Assembly (NCBI RefSeq): GCF_036946495.1
Contig: NZ_JAQIIX010000002.1
Location: forward strand, 372,001-436,000
Direction of reading: 5' to 3'
DNA: 64,000 nucleotides
Source: Mycolicibacterium neoaurum
Lineage (GTDB): Bacteria; Actinomycetota; Actinomycetes; Mycobacteriales; Mycobacteriaceae
Under the pieces are notes generated by a model. The model ran no database searches. It saw only the letters and a program-made list of their open reading frames with translations, and was not told the DNA's origin. How positions within the stretch are numbered: the stretch's first letter is position 1; the number at the start of each line of letters is the position of its first letter. Position numbers and translations under genes: made by a program. Shown here one piece after another: positions 7,762-15,936 of the stretch.

Positions 7762-8499
7762 TTACTGCGGTTCCCCGACCGCGCCGACCCAGATCTGCTC
7801 GGCGTCGATGGGATAACGCTGATCGCGCACCGCCTGCGTGACGAGCAACAGGCCGGTCGAGATCAGGTGAGCGCGCATGGCGCACAGCGCATCCGATGGC
7901 CGATTCGCGATGATCGCCTCCACGATCGGCCGGTGCTCGGCGTCGATATCGGACATCGCCCGTTCGGTCGTCGCGCCGAGCAGACGTGTCGTCTCGCGCA
8001 GTGAGCGGACGATGGCGCGGGCACGCCCGTTGCGCGCGGCGGCCAGGATGTCGTCATGCAGCAGCTGATCCTGCTGGGCGAAGGTCCGCGCGTCGTCGGC
8101 TTCGATGGCCACCTGCATCGCAGCCATCCGGGCGCCTAACCGGCCGGCCAGCGCGTCATCGCATAGGTTCGCGGCGCGGGACGCCGCCGGTGGTTCCAGC
8201 GCCAGCCTGATGGCGAAGATCTCGGCGATCTCGCGCGGATCGGGCAGCCGGATGCGGAAGCCTTGTCGCGCTTCGAAACTGATCAGGCCGATCTCTTCCA
8301 GGCGCAGCAGCGCATCCCGCACGGGGGTGCGGGACACGCCCAGCGTGGCGGCCAACTGGTACACCGAGTACTTCACTCCCGGCTGCATCACCCCGACGTC
8401 GAGCGCCTCCCGGACGGCCTCCATGACCTGCTCGGCCCGACGGCCATCGGAGGCGGGCAGCGGCGCCAGATCCAGCGGTGACGGGCCGGTCACCGGCAC
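7762..8499 (-). CDS. GntR family regulator, FadR/FCD subfamily
   Basis: The protein has 245 residues from a GTG at 8499, since the upstream ATGs are out of frame. The N-terminal GntR winged helix covers residues about 22-85 (YQLAATLGVSRTPVRDALLRLEEIGLI). The all-helical FCD domain covers about 95-225 and carries His residues (DQLLHDD, EHRPIV) that usually bind a metal and sense carboxylates. It is divergent from the FAD/Fe-S oxidase gene, with 59 bases between start codons and two palindromes there. It is therefore most likely the carboxylate-responsive repressor of that oxidase and of itself, with lactate or a similar 2-hydroxy acid as the plausible inducer. Confidence 0.92.
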   Translation of the reverse strand: MPVTGPSPLDLAPLPASDGRRAEQVMEAVREALDVGVMQPGVKYSVYQLAATLGVSRTPVRDALLRLEEIGLISFEARQGFRIRLPDPREIAEIFAIRLALEPPAASRAANLCDDALAGRLGARMAAMQVAIEADDARTFAQQDQLLHDDILAAARNGRARAIVRSLRETTRLLGATTERAMSDIDAEHRPIVEAIIANRPSDALCAMRAHLISTGLLLVTQAVRDQRYPIDAEQIWVGAVGEPQ

Positions 8500-8536
8500 C
8501 CGGCCATCACCATGTCGTCCCCCGATGGTCCTGTTC

Positions 8537-8565
8537 GTAGCATGCTAGAGTTTGTAGCATGCTAC
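8537..8565. promoter_or_regulatory. Tandem palindromic operators for the GntR regulator
   Basis: TAGCATGCTA at 8538-8547 and the perfect 12-base palindrome GTAGCATGCTAC at 8554-8565 share the core TAGCATGCTA. Their centres are 17 bases apart. The right copy contains the ATG (8559) of the oxidase gene and the left copy overlaps its -10. A FadR-type dimer bound here would block both divergent genes. Confidence 0.75.
8546..8551 (+). promoter_or_regulatory. -10 hexamer of the leaderless oxidase transcript
   Basis: TAGAGT is followed by seven bases and then the ATG at 8559. The gap is part of the operator palindrome and has no ribosome-binding site, so the message should start at the ATG. Confidence 0.6.
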
Positions 8566-11348
8566 GGGACGCCCTGCGGGCGGCGGGCATCGCAGACGTC
8601 CGTGTCGACAGCACCTCGCGAGCCCTCTACTCCTCCGACGCCTCGCTCTACCGCGTCACACCACAGGCGGTGGTGTTCCCCGCCCACTCCGACGAGGTCG
8701 CCGCGGCCCTGTCGGTGTGCCGCGAACAAGGTGTCGCGCTGACCGCGCGCGGCGCAGGTACGTCCATTGCCGGTAACGCCGTGGGATCCGGCGTGGTGCT
8801 GGACTTCAGCCGTTACCTCAACAAGATCATCTCGGTCGATCCGGAAAGCCGCACCGCCGTCGTGCAACCCGGGGTCGTCCAGAGCGCACTGCAACGCGCG
8901 GCGGCACCACACCGGTTGCGCTTCGGCCCCGATCCGTCCAGCCACACGCGCTGCACCATCGGCGGCATGATAGGCAACAACGCCTGCGGCTCGCGGGCGC
9001 TGGGATACGGCCGCACCTCGGACAACATCGCCGGGCTGCGGATGCTCACCGCCGCCGGCGACGAGCTCATCCTCGGCCAGAACCAGTCGACGTCGCCGGT
9101 GCTCGACGAACTGACCGGGATCAGCCGCGCCGGCCTGTCGACCATCCGCACGCAGTTCGGCCGGTTCGGCCGTCAGGTCTCGGGCTACGCGCTGGAGAAC
9201 CTCCTGCCGGAGCGGGGCTTCGACATCGCACGGCTGATTGCCGGCAGCGAGGGCACCCTGACAGTGCTCACCGAGGCCACGGTGCGGCTGGTCGGCGAGC
9301 CCGCCCACCGCATGCTCGTCGTGCTGGGCTATCCCGATATCGCGACCGCCGGGGACGCGACACCGGCCATCCTCGAGCACCGCCCCACCGCATGCGAGGG
9401 AATCGACTCGCGCATCGTCGACATCGTCAGGGCACGCAAGGGGCCCCGCGCCGTGCCGCCGTTGCCCGACGGGGCGGCGTGGGTTTTCGTCGAGGTGGTG
9501 GGGGCCACCCACGCCGAGGTCGAAGATCGTGCCGCGCGCGTGGGAAAGACCTGCGCGGCAACCGAATTCCTGGTGGTCGACGATCCGGTGCAGGCGGCGG
9601 CCCTGTGGCGCATCCGTGAGGACGGTGCCGGCCTGTCGGCGCGCAGCGTACGGGACCGACCCGCGCATGCGGGCTGGGAGGATGCCGCGGTCCCACCCGA
9701 GCGACTGGGCGCCTATCTGCGGGACTTCGATGCACTGCTGGCCGAGTTCGACGTCACCGGGATGCCGTACGGTCATTTCGGCGACGGCTGCATGCACGTG
9801 CGCATCGACCTGCCACTGGACCGCCCCGGCGGCACCGCGGTCTTTCGTCAATTCCTGCTCGCGGCAGCCGATTTGGTGGTTGGCTACGGCGGATCGCTAT
9901 CTGGTGAACATGGCGACGGGCGGGCTCGTTCGCAACTGCTGGACAAGATGTACTCCCCGGAGGCGCTGGCCTTGCAGGCTGCGGTGAAGCGGGCCTTCGA
10001 TCCGGGCAACCTGCTCAACCCCGGGGTGATCGTCGATCCGGCACCGCTGGATGCCGACCTGCGCATCCCGGCGGCTCCGCTGGTGCGCCAGAAGCTGGCC
10101 TTGGCCTACCGCCACGACGGAGGTGATTTCACCCAAGCCGTGCATCGCTGCACCGGAGTCGGAAAGTGCCGCGCCGACAACACCGGCACCGGCGGTGTCA
10201 TGTGCCCGTCCTACCTGGCCACCCGTGAGGAGAAGGACTCGACGCGTGGCCGGGCCCGGGTCTTGCAGGAGATGATCAACGGCACCGATGTTCGCGGTGG
10301 CTGGCGCGCACCCGAGGTGCACGCCGCACTGGATCTCTGCCTGTCCTGCAAGGGCTGTGCCTCCGACTGCCCGACCGGAGTGGACATGGGCTCCTACAAA
10401 TCCGAGGTGCTCTACCAGAGCTACAAGGGCCGGGTACGCCCGGCCTCGCACTACTCGCTGGGCTGGTTGCCCCGCTGGGCGGCGCTGGCCCGCGTCGCTC
10501 CCGGCCTGGTCAACACCGCTGCCCGCCGGGGCGGCCGGGCGGGCCTGGCCGCCGCCGGCATCGACCATCGCAGGCATATCCCGGCGTTCGCGCGCAGGAG
10601 TTTTCGGTCCTGGTTCGCCGCCAACGTGCCCGCCGACGCTCCCGGTGACGAGGTGGTGCTGTTCGTCGACACGTTCACCGACCACTTCACCCCGGAGATC
10701 GGAATCGCCACCGTGCGGGTGCTGCAGGACGCCGGTTACTCGCCCCGCCTGACCCGCCGACGGCAGTGCTGCGGGCTGACCTGGATCTCGACCGGTCAAC
10801 TCGATACCGCGCGCCGCGTGCTGGGACGCACGGTGACGGCACTACAACCCTTCGCCGCCCGCGGTGTGCCGGTGGTCGGCATGGAGCCCTCGTGCACGGC
10901 GGTGCTGCGCGCCGATGCCGCCGAACTGCTGGACTCCCCTGGCGCGACCATCGTTGCCGAGGCGACGCGCACGCTCGCCGAGCTACTGACCGCGCGCGGC
11001 TGGGCGCCGCCGTCGATGCATGGCACCCGGGTCGTGGCCCAGCCACATTGTCACCACCACTCCGTGATGGGGTGGGCAGACGACGCCGCGTTATTGTCCA
11101 ACGCCGGCGCCGAGGTGGTCCGGCTTGGCGGATGTTGCGGCCTGGCAGGCAATTTCGGTGTGGAGAAGGGGCACTACGAGGTGTCGGTCGCGGTCGCCGA
11201 GCAGCAACTGCTCCCCGCCGTGCGGGCGGCCGACCCCGGCACCGCGGTACTGGCCGACGGCTACTCGTGCCGCACCCAGCTCGCGGACCTGGCCGACCGA
11301 CGCGGCCTGCACCTTGCGCAACTGTTGGCGGCGCGGCTACCCGACTGA
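8559..11348 (+). CDS. FAD-linked oxidase fused to Fe-S/CCG oxidoreductase (D-2-hydroxyacid dehydrogenase, probable D-lactate)
   Basis: This 929-residue fusion has four parts. An FAD-binding PCMH domain covers about 20-240 (RGAGTSIAGNAV, IGGMIGNNACGSRALGYG). The FAD-oxidase C-terminal domain covers about 250-490 (GHFGDGCMHVRIDLP, SLSGEHGDGRAR). A dicluster ferredoxin region has C531, C537 and C549 and the canonical set C594-x2-C597-x2-C600-x3-C604. Last come two cysteine-rich CCG motifs (QCCGLTW near 737, GGCCGLAGNFG near 858). The layout matches respiratory D-lactate or D-2-hydroxyglutarate dehydrogenases (YdiJ-like), which pass electrons to the quinone pool. The divergent FCD regulator supports a carboxylate substrate. 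The exact substrate is inferred only. Confidence 0.88.
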   Translation: MLRDALRAAGIADVRVDSTSRALYSSDASLYRVTPQAVVFPAHSDEVAAALSVCREQGVALTARGAGTSIAGNAVGSGVVLDFSRYLNKIISVDPESRTAVVQPGVVQSALQRAAAPHRLRFGPDPSSHTRCTIGGMIGNNACGSRALGYGRTSDNIAGLRMLTAAGDELILGQNQSTSPVLDELTGISRAGLSTIRTQFGRFGRQVSGYALENLLPERGFDIARLIAGSEGTLTVLTEATVRLVGEPAHRMLVVLGYPDIATAGDATPAILEHRPTACEGIDSRIVDIVRARKGPRAVPPLPDGAAWVFVEVVGATHAEVEDRAARVGKTCAATEFLVVDDPVQAAALWRIREDGAGLSARSVRDRPAHAGWEDAAVPPERLGAYLRDFDALLAEFDVTGMPYGHFGDGCMHVRIDLPLDRPGGTAVFRQFLLAAADLVVGYGGSLSGEHGDGRARSQLLDKMYSPEALALQAAVKRAFDPGNLLNPGVIVDPAPLDADLRIPAAPLVRQKLALAYRHDGGDFTQAVHRCTGVGKCRADNTGTGGVMCPSYLATREEKDSTRGRARVLQEMINGTDVRGGWRAPEVHAALDLCLSCKGCASDCPTGVDMGSYKSEVLYQSYKGRVRPASHYSLGWLPRWAALARVAPGLVNTAARRGGRAGLAAAGIDHRRHIPAFARRSFRSWFAANVPADAPGDEVVLFVDTFTDHFTPEIGIATVRVLQDAGYSPRLTRRRQCCGLTWISTGQLDTARRVLGRTVTALQPFAARGVPVVGMEPSCTAVLRADAAELLDSPGATIVAEATRTLAELLTARGWAPPSMHGTRVVAQPHCHHHSVMGWADDAALLSNAGAEVVRLGGCCGLAGNFGVEKGHYEVSVAVAEQQLLPAVRAADPGTAVLADGYSCRTQLADLADRRGLHLAQLLAARLPD

Positions 11349-11355
11349 CCGCATG

Positions 11356-12030
11356 TCACACCGGATTGGCCCAGCTGCGCAGCTCGCCGGCCATCGACCG
11401 GACCGAAGCGGGCTCGGGGATCCCCGGATCGCAGTCGGGCGCACGCCGCGGAGTGCCGTAGGTCACCGACAGCGGTACCACCCCGGCCCACGCCCCCGCG
11501 GCGATGTCCTCGTCCGGATCTTCCGGCCAATCGTCGCTGATCTTCAGCGACCAGTTGTCGGCGGTGATCGGCAGCCGCAGAACCAGACTCGCGGCCAGCT
11601 CCCGGCGCGTGCTGACGCGCAGCTCGGAAACCCGGCCCGGGATGAAGGCGTCGGTCAGTGCCTCCAACACCGGCAGTTTGTCGGCATCGACGATCGGCTC
11701 GAAGCAGCCGTACAGGGCCGCGCTGCGGTAGTGGAACGAGGATTCGAAACCACTGCGGGCGACCACGACGCCATCGAGCGTCGTCACCGATACAGCGGCC
11801 GGTACGCCGGCAGACAGCGCGCGCAGCCACGGCGATCCGGTGGACCCGTGGATCACCAGATCGTCGCCGAGTCGGGCGAATCCGATGGGAAACGCCACCG
11901 GGTGTCCGTCGCGGATCAACGCCACCGTGGCCAGCGGTGTGCTGTCGAGCAGTTGGTCCAGACCGGCGCGGTCGGTGCGCTGCTTCTCCCGCAATCTGGT
12001 GACGGTGGTGGACGGGGTTTCGGCACTCAC
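11356..12030 (-). CDS. Pyridoxamine 5'-phosphate oxidase-like (FMN-binding split-barrel) protein
   Basis: The protein has 224 residues from the GTG at 12030 (frame open to a GTG at 12066). I prefer the shorter form, which begins VSAETPSTTVTRLREKQR. The central region has the split-barrel pattern of PPOX/Nim-like flavoproteins: LATVALIRDGHPVAFPIGF, LVIHGSTGSPWLRAL, AVSVTTLDGVVVARSGFES, FHYRSAALYG. The family binds FMN or F420 and reduces small substrates. No substrate can be named. It lies directly downstream of the isochorismatase-like gene on the same strand and converges with the oxidase gene with seven bases between stops. Confidence 0.8.
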   Translation of the reverse strand: MSAETPSTTVTRLREKQRTDRAGLDQLLDSTPLATVALIRDGHPVAFPIGFARLGDDLVIHGSTGSPWLRALSAGVPAAVSVTTLDGVVVARSGFESSFHYRSAALYGCFEPIVDADKLPVLEALTDAFIPGRVSELRVSTRRELAASLVLRLPITADNWSLKISDDWPEDPDEDIAAGAWAGVVPLSVTYGTPRRAPDCDPGIPEPASVRSMAGELRSWANPV

Positions 12031-12075
12031 GATGGATAGCTTTGCCGGTCCGCGCGGGTTTCGCACCGGGTTTTC

Positions 12076-12672
12076 TCAGTCGGGTATGGCTGCGGCGTCG
12101 GGGACGACGACAGCGAACAGATCGCTCAATGCGGCCAGGCTAGCCGACTGCAGTGCGGCGGCGGGTACGTCCGTGCCGTCGGGGCCCGGCAGCGACCGGG
12201 TCGCCGTCGCGGCGGCCACTACCGTCGGGGCGTAACCGAGGTTGAATGCGCCGCGCGCGGTGGAATTGATGCACATGTGCGTCATGAACCCGGCCACCAC
12301 CAGGTCGGTGGCGCCCACCGCCTTGAGCCGCTCGTCGAGATCGGTCTGGACGAACGAGTTCGGATACTGCTTGACCACCACCGGCTCACCGTCGCGAGGT
12401 GCGACCGCGTCGACGATCGCGCCGACCTCGGCGGTGATGTCGTACGGCGAGCCCACCCCGCCGTTGTGCTGGATATGGATCACCGGGATGCCCGCGCTGC
12501 GGGCGCGGTCCAGCAGTACCGCGGCCTGCTCGAGCGCGGCCTGCACACCGTCGAGCTCCATCACGCCGTAGGTGTAGGTGTTCTGGCAGTCGACCAGGAC
12601 CAGCGCCGAGTCCTTCAGCGGCCGCGGTGCGGCGGGCAGATCTTCCAGGTTGCGCAGGGTGGGGCGACTCAT
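12076..12672 (-). CDS. Isochorismatase-like cysteine hydrolase
   Basis: This 198-residue protein has the full catalytic triad of the cysteine hydrolase fold: D28 in LVLVDCQNTYTYG, K101 in VVVKQYPNSF and nucleophile C134 in GFMTHMCINSTARGAF, next to the cis-peptide turn. Such enzymes hydrolyse amides such as nicotinamide or N-carbamoyl compounds, or isochorismate. Residues around the pocket do not settle which. The ATG at 12672 is preceded by TAGGCT and six bases (12684-12679 on the minus strand), so the transcript is probably leaderless. It likely forms an operon with the flavoprotein gene. Confidence 0.9.
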   Translation of the reverse strand: MSRPTLRNLEDLPAAPRPLKDSALVLVDCQNTYTYGVMELDGVQAALEQAAVLLDRARSAGIPVIHIQHNGGVGSPYDITAEVGAIVDAVAPRDGEPVVVKQYPNSFVQTDLDERLKAVGATDLVVAGFMTHMCINSTARGAFNLGYAPTVVAAATATRSLPGPDGTDVPAAALQSASLAALSDLFAVVVPDAAAIPD

Positions 12673-12678
12673 GGCCTC

Positions 12679-12684
12679 AGCCTA
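12679..12684 (-). promoter_or_regulatory. -10 hexamer, leaderless isochorismatase-like gene
   Basis: On the minus strand TAGGCT is followed by GAGGCC and then ATG (12672). GAGG is only two bases from the start codon, too close for ribosome binding. Confidence 0.6.
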
Positions 12685-12764
12685 GTGAGGTGCGCGCCGC
12701 GGTAGTACTCCCTCAACGGCTAGTTTCGCGGCGTTGTCTGCTCGGGCTCTGCAAGACTCGGACG

Positions 12765-13229
12765 ATGACCGATACCCCACCACCGCGCACCGGCGGCAGT
12801 GAGATCGAGGTGTTACGGGGGTTCCTCGACTATCTGCGCACCTCCATCGCGGGCAAGGTCGACGGCGCTCCCGAACCGCAGGTGCGCACCGCATTGGTGC
12901 CCTCGGGAACCAACCTGCTGGGTCTGCTCAACCACCTGATATTCGTGGAGCGGTGGATCTTCCTCGGCGACAACGTCTCTGATTGGTCGGCGACCTTCAC
13001 TGCGGCTTCCGATGACACCGTCACCGACGTGTTAAGGCGCTACCGGGCGACAGTGGCGCAGGCCAATGAGGTGCTCGACCAGTGCGCCGACCTCAGCGAA
13101 CCTGTGATGGCAGGCAAGAAGTCACCCAGCGCGCGATGGGCGCTGACCCACATGATCGAGGAGACCGGCAGGCACGCCGGGCATGCCGACATCCTGCGTG
13201 AGCTGATCGACGGTTCGACGGGTCGGTGA
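12765..13229 (+). CDS. DinB/DUF664 family metal-binding protein
   Basis: The protein has 154 residues starting MTDTPPPRTGGSE. It is a four-helix bundle of the DinB/DUF664 type: LLGLLNHLIFVERWIF carries the first histidine, and ALTHMIEETGRHAGHADILRELIDG carries the others that should bind a divalent metal. Some relatives are mycothiol-dependent S-transferases, and many mycobacterial members have no assigned reaction. AAGACT lies six bases before the ATG, a one-mismatch -10 for a leaderless message. The gene stands alone and ends 24 bases before a long inverted repeat. Confidence 0.88.
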   Translation: MTDTPPPRTGGSEIEVLRGFLDYLRTSIAGKVDGAPEPQVRTALVPSGTNLLGLLNHLIFVERWIFLGDNVSDWSATFTAASDDTVTDVLRRYRATVAQANEVLDQCADLSEPVMAGKKSPSARWALTHMIEETGRHAGHADILRELIDGSTGR

Positions 13230-13252
13230 ACCCCGGAGCACAATGCGTTGCC

Positions 13253-13311
13253 AAACGTGGTACTACCGGCAGTATCACCGGCGGGCCAGTACTACCGGTA
13301 GTACCACGGTT
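13253..13311. repeat. Long inverted repeat with nested 16-base palindrome
   Basis: CGTGGTACTACCGGCAGTA (13256-13274) pairs with TACTACCGGTAGTACCACG (13290-13308) with one mismatch in 19 bases. AA/TT pairs extend it outward, and GTTG/CAAC extends it further after a bulge. The right arm itself holds a perfect palindrome, GTACTACCGGTAGTAC (13289-13304), and the left arm an imperfect copy (13260-13275). It lies in the 125-base gap between convergent genes, so a bidirectional terminator is the simplest reading. Confidence 0.75.
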
Positions 13312-13354
13312 CAACTCGCATTTCTTCCCGGAGAGCGACGCCGCAGGCCCACCC

Positions 13355-14089
13355 TCACTCGAGCCGGGTGACCGTCAGCACCGCCTCGGCCAGCTCGGGA
13401 CGGCACACGATGAGGTCGGGCAGCGAGACATCGGACTGGTTGTAGACCAACGGCGAACCGTCGATACGGGACGTGAACAGCCCGGCGGCACGCGCAACCG
13501 CGACCGGAGCCGCCGAGTCCCACTCGTACTGTCCGCCGGCGTGCACGTAGACATCGGAGATGCCCTGCACGACCGAGGCGACTTTGGCTCCCGCCGAACC
13601 CATTTCGACGAGCACGCCGCCCAGCGCGTCGCGCACCGCCAGCGCCACCGCCGGCGGACGGGTGCGTGAGACCACCACCCGGGGCGGACCCGGCGCGGCG
13701 GCCGGGGTGTCCACCGTCGGGGTGGCCAGCGTGACGCCCTGTGCGGGCAGCGCGACCGCGCCGGCGACCAGCTCACCGCCCTCCCAGAGCGCCACGTGTA
13801 CCGCCCAGTCGGTACGCCCGAGCTCGGAGAACTCGCGGGTCCCGTCGAGCGGGTCGACGATCCACACCCGCTCGGAGTTCAGCCGGACCAAGTCATCAGC
13901 GCCCTCCTCGGAGAGCACCGCATCACCGGGCCGGTGCTCGGCGAACGCGGCCATCAGGAAGTCGTGGGACCGCTTGTCCCCCGCGGCCTTCCGCTCCTTG
14001 GCCTCGGCGGCGGCGAACTCCTCGCGCACTTGGAGCAGCAGTTCACCGGCTTCGGTGGCGAGCCGGGCCGCCAACTCGTGATCGGTCAC
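13355..14089 (-). CDS. cysQ: 3'(2'),5'-bisphosphate nucleotidase CysQ
   Basis: This 244-residue member of the inositol monophosphatase superfamily has metal ligands E61-E62 (LSEEG) and the signature WIVDPLDGTREF with D79 and D82. The second motif EWDSAAPVAVARAAG lies near residue 190. It dephosphorylates PAP/PAPS, clearing the by-product of sulfate activation. Its ATG overlaps the cysNC stop by four bases, so it is the last gene of the cysD-cysNC-cysQ operon. That context favours PAP(S) over inositol phosphate as substrate. From memory, M. tuberculosis cysQ lies elsewhere, so the linkage here is a local arrangement. Confidence 0.9.
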   Translation of the reverse strand: MTDHELAARLATEAGELLLQVREEFAAAEAKERKAAGDKRSHDFLMAAFAEHRPGDAVLSEEGADDLVRLNSERVWIVDPLDGTREFSELGRTDWAVHVALWEGGELVAGAVALPAQGVTLATPTVDTPAAAPGPPRVVVSRTRPPAVALAVRDALGGVLVEMGSAGAKVASVVQGISDVYVHAGGQYEWDSAAPVAVARAAGLFTSRIDGSPLVYNQSDVSLPDLIVCRPELAEAVLTVTRLE

Positions 14090-15936
14090 GACCGACTGCT
14101 TAGCAGGTCGACCACCTGTTGTGCCAACTCCTCCGGCGATTGATCGGGCGTGAGCCGCAGGTCCGGGTTCTTCGGCCGCTGGTAGGGGCTGTCGATACCG
14201 GTGAAGTGGGTGATTTCACCACGGCGAGCTTTAGCGTAGAGACCCTTCGGGTCGCGGCGCTCACAGTCCTCCAGCGGGGTGTCGCAGAAGACCTCGAAGA
14301 AGTCGAAACCCTGCTCGGCGTGCACGGTACGGGCGAGCTCGCGATGGGCTTCCAGCGGGCTGATCGCCGGCACCAGCACGATCTGCCCCGAGTCCGCCAG
14401 CAGCGTCGCGATATGCGCCAGCCGGCGCAGGTTCTCGGCCCGGTCGTCCATCGAGAAACCGAGATCGGCGTTCAGCCCGTGGCGCAGGTTGTCTCCGTCG
14501 AGCACATAGGCAGGACGGCCTGCCGCCAACAGCTTCTGCTCCACGAGCATGGCCACCGAGGACTTCCCGGAACCGGACAATCCGGTGAACCAGACCGTCG
14601 ACCCCTTCGACAGCCGGTCGTCGGCGGTGACCAGGTTCTGGTGGCGCACCGCGTTCGGGCTGGCGGCCCGGTTGGCGGCCGGGGTGGTATCGCGCACCAT
14701 GCCTGCGCCGACGGTGCCGTTGGTGTCCGGGTCGATCAGGATGAACGAACCGGTCGCCGGATTGCGCGAATACTCGTCGAGCAGCAGCGGCACCTGGGTG
14801 CGCAGTGTGACGCGGCCGAGTTCGTTGAGCTTCAACGCCGTTGCGCTCTTGTCCCGGTGCAGCGTGTTGACGTCGAGTCGGTAGTCCAGCGCCGACACCC
14901 GGGCTCGCGTGGTGCGGGTGGTGTGCTTGATGATGTAGTCGCGGCCGGGTTCCAATGCCGAGCCGTCGGCCATCCAGCAGACCGTCGCGTCGAACTCGCT
15001 GGTGACATCGGGCTGATTGTTGGGCCTGGCGAGCATGTCGCCGCGGGAGATGTCGATATCGTCGGCGAGGCTGATCGATACCGCCATCGAGGCGAACGCC
15101 TCGTCCACCGGTCCGGAGGGGCCGGCGATCTCGGTGATGCGGCTGGATTTCCCGGCGGGCAGCACCACGACCTCGTCGCCGACGCGCATGACGCCACCGG
15201 CCACGGTGCCCGCGTAACTGCGGTGGTCGGCGTGCTCACGGGTCTGCGGCCGGATGACGTACTGCACCGGGAAACGCACGTCGACCAGGTTGCGATCGCC
15301 GGCGACGTACACCTCTTCGAGATGGTTCAGCAGGGCCGGGCCCTCGTACCATGGCGCCACATCGGATTTGCTGACGACATTGTCGCCGTTGAGCGCCGAC
15401 ATCGGGATGGTCGTCACATCGTGGATGTCCAGGCGCGCGGCGAACTCGTGGAAATCATCACGAATCTGGTTGAACCGCTGCTCATCCCAATCGACAAGGT
15501 CCATCTTGTTGACCGCGAGCACGATGTGCTGGATACCGAGTAGCGAGGCAAGGAAGGCGTGCCTGCGGGACTGCTCGAGCAGACCGTGGCGGGCGTCGAC
15601 GAGCACGATAACCAGCTGCGCCGTCGAGGCACCGGTGACCATGTTGCGGGTGTACTGCACGTGGCCCGGGGTGTCGGCGATGATGAATTTGCGCTTGGCC
15701 GTGGCGAAATAGCGGTAGGCGACATCGATGGTGATACCCTGCTCCCGCTCGGCGCGCAGGCCGTCGGTCACCAAAGCCAGGTCGGTGTAGTCGTTTCCGC
15801 GTTCCTTGGAGGTCCGCTCGACGGCGGCCAGCTGGTCCTCCATGACGGCCTTGGAGTCGAACAGCAACCGCCCGATCAGGGTGGACTTGCCGTCGTCGAC
15901 CGAACCGGCGGTGGCGATTCTCAACAAAGTAGCCAT
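14086..15936 (-). CDS. cysNC: Bifunctional sulfate adenylyltransferase large subunit/adenylylsulfate kinase CysNC
   Basis: The protein has 616 residues. The N-terminal GTPase domain has the P-loop GSVDDGKST (11-19), the switch motif DTPGHVQYTRNM and NKMDLV. Beta-barrel domains follow to about residue 430. The C-terminal APS kinase has its own P-loop GLSGSGKSS (about 455), LDGDNLRHGLNADLGF and SPYQRPKNPDL. With CysD it makes APS from ATP and sulfate, driven by GTP, and then phosphorylates APS to PAPS. The fusion is typical of mycobacteria. It overlaps cysD by one base and cysQ by four bases. Confidence 0.97.
   Translation of the reverse strand: MATLLRIATAGSVDDGKSTLIGRLLFDSKAVMEDQLAAVERTSKERGNDYTDLALVTDGLRAEREQGITIDVAYRYFATAKRKFIIADTPGHVQYTRNMVTGASTAQLVIVLVDARHGLLEQSRRHAFLASLLGIQHIVLAVNKMDLVDWDEQRFNQIRDDFHEFAARLDIHDVTTIPMSALNGDNVVSKSDVAPWYEGPALLNHLEEVYVAGDRNLVDVRFPVQYVIRPQTREHADHRSYAGTVAGGVMRVGDEVVVLPAGKSSRITEIAGPSGPVDEAFASMAVSISLADDIDISRGDMLARPNNQPDVTSEFDATVCWMADGSALEPGRDYIIKHTTRTTRARVSALDYRLDVNTLHRDKSATALKLNELGRVTLRTQVPLLLDEYSRNPATGSFILIDPDTNGTVGAGMVRDTTPAANRAASPNAVRHQNLVTADDRLSKGSTVWFTGLSGSGKSSVAMLVEQKLLAAGRPAYVLDGDNLRHGLNADLGFSMDDRAENLRRLAHIATLLADSGQIVLVPAISPLEAHRELARTVHAEQGFDFFEVFCDTPLEDCERRDPKGLYAKARRGEITHFTGIDSPYQRPKNPDLRLTPDQSPEELAQQVVDLLSSRS

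Noticed and set aside
12627..12764. 46-codon N-terminal extension of the DinB-like protein
   Set aside because: It overlaps the divergent isochorismatase-like gene and its promoter, and the family homology begins at the ATG at 12765.
13256..13308. TetR-type operator for a neighbouring regulator
   Set aside because: Both flanking genes converge on this gap, so no promoter of either lies here; a terminator or repeat is a better reading, although protein binding is not excluded.
14119..15543. Long open frame on the plus strand opposite cysNC (474 codons)
   Set aside because: It is antisense to an unmistakable CysNC, has a His/Arg/Gly-rich composition with no domain, and arises from GC-rich codon bias.
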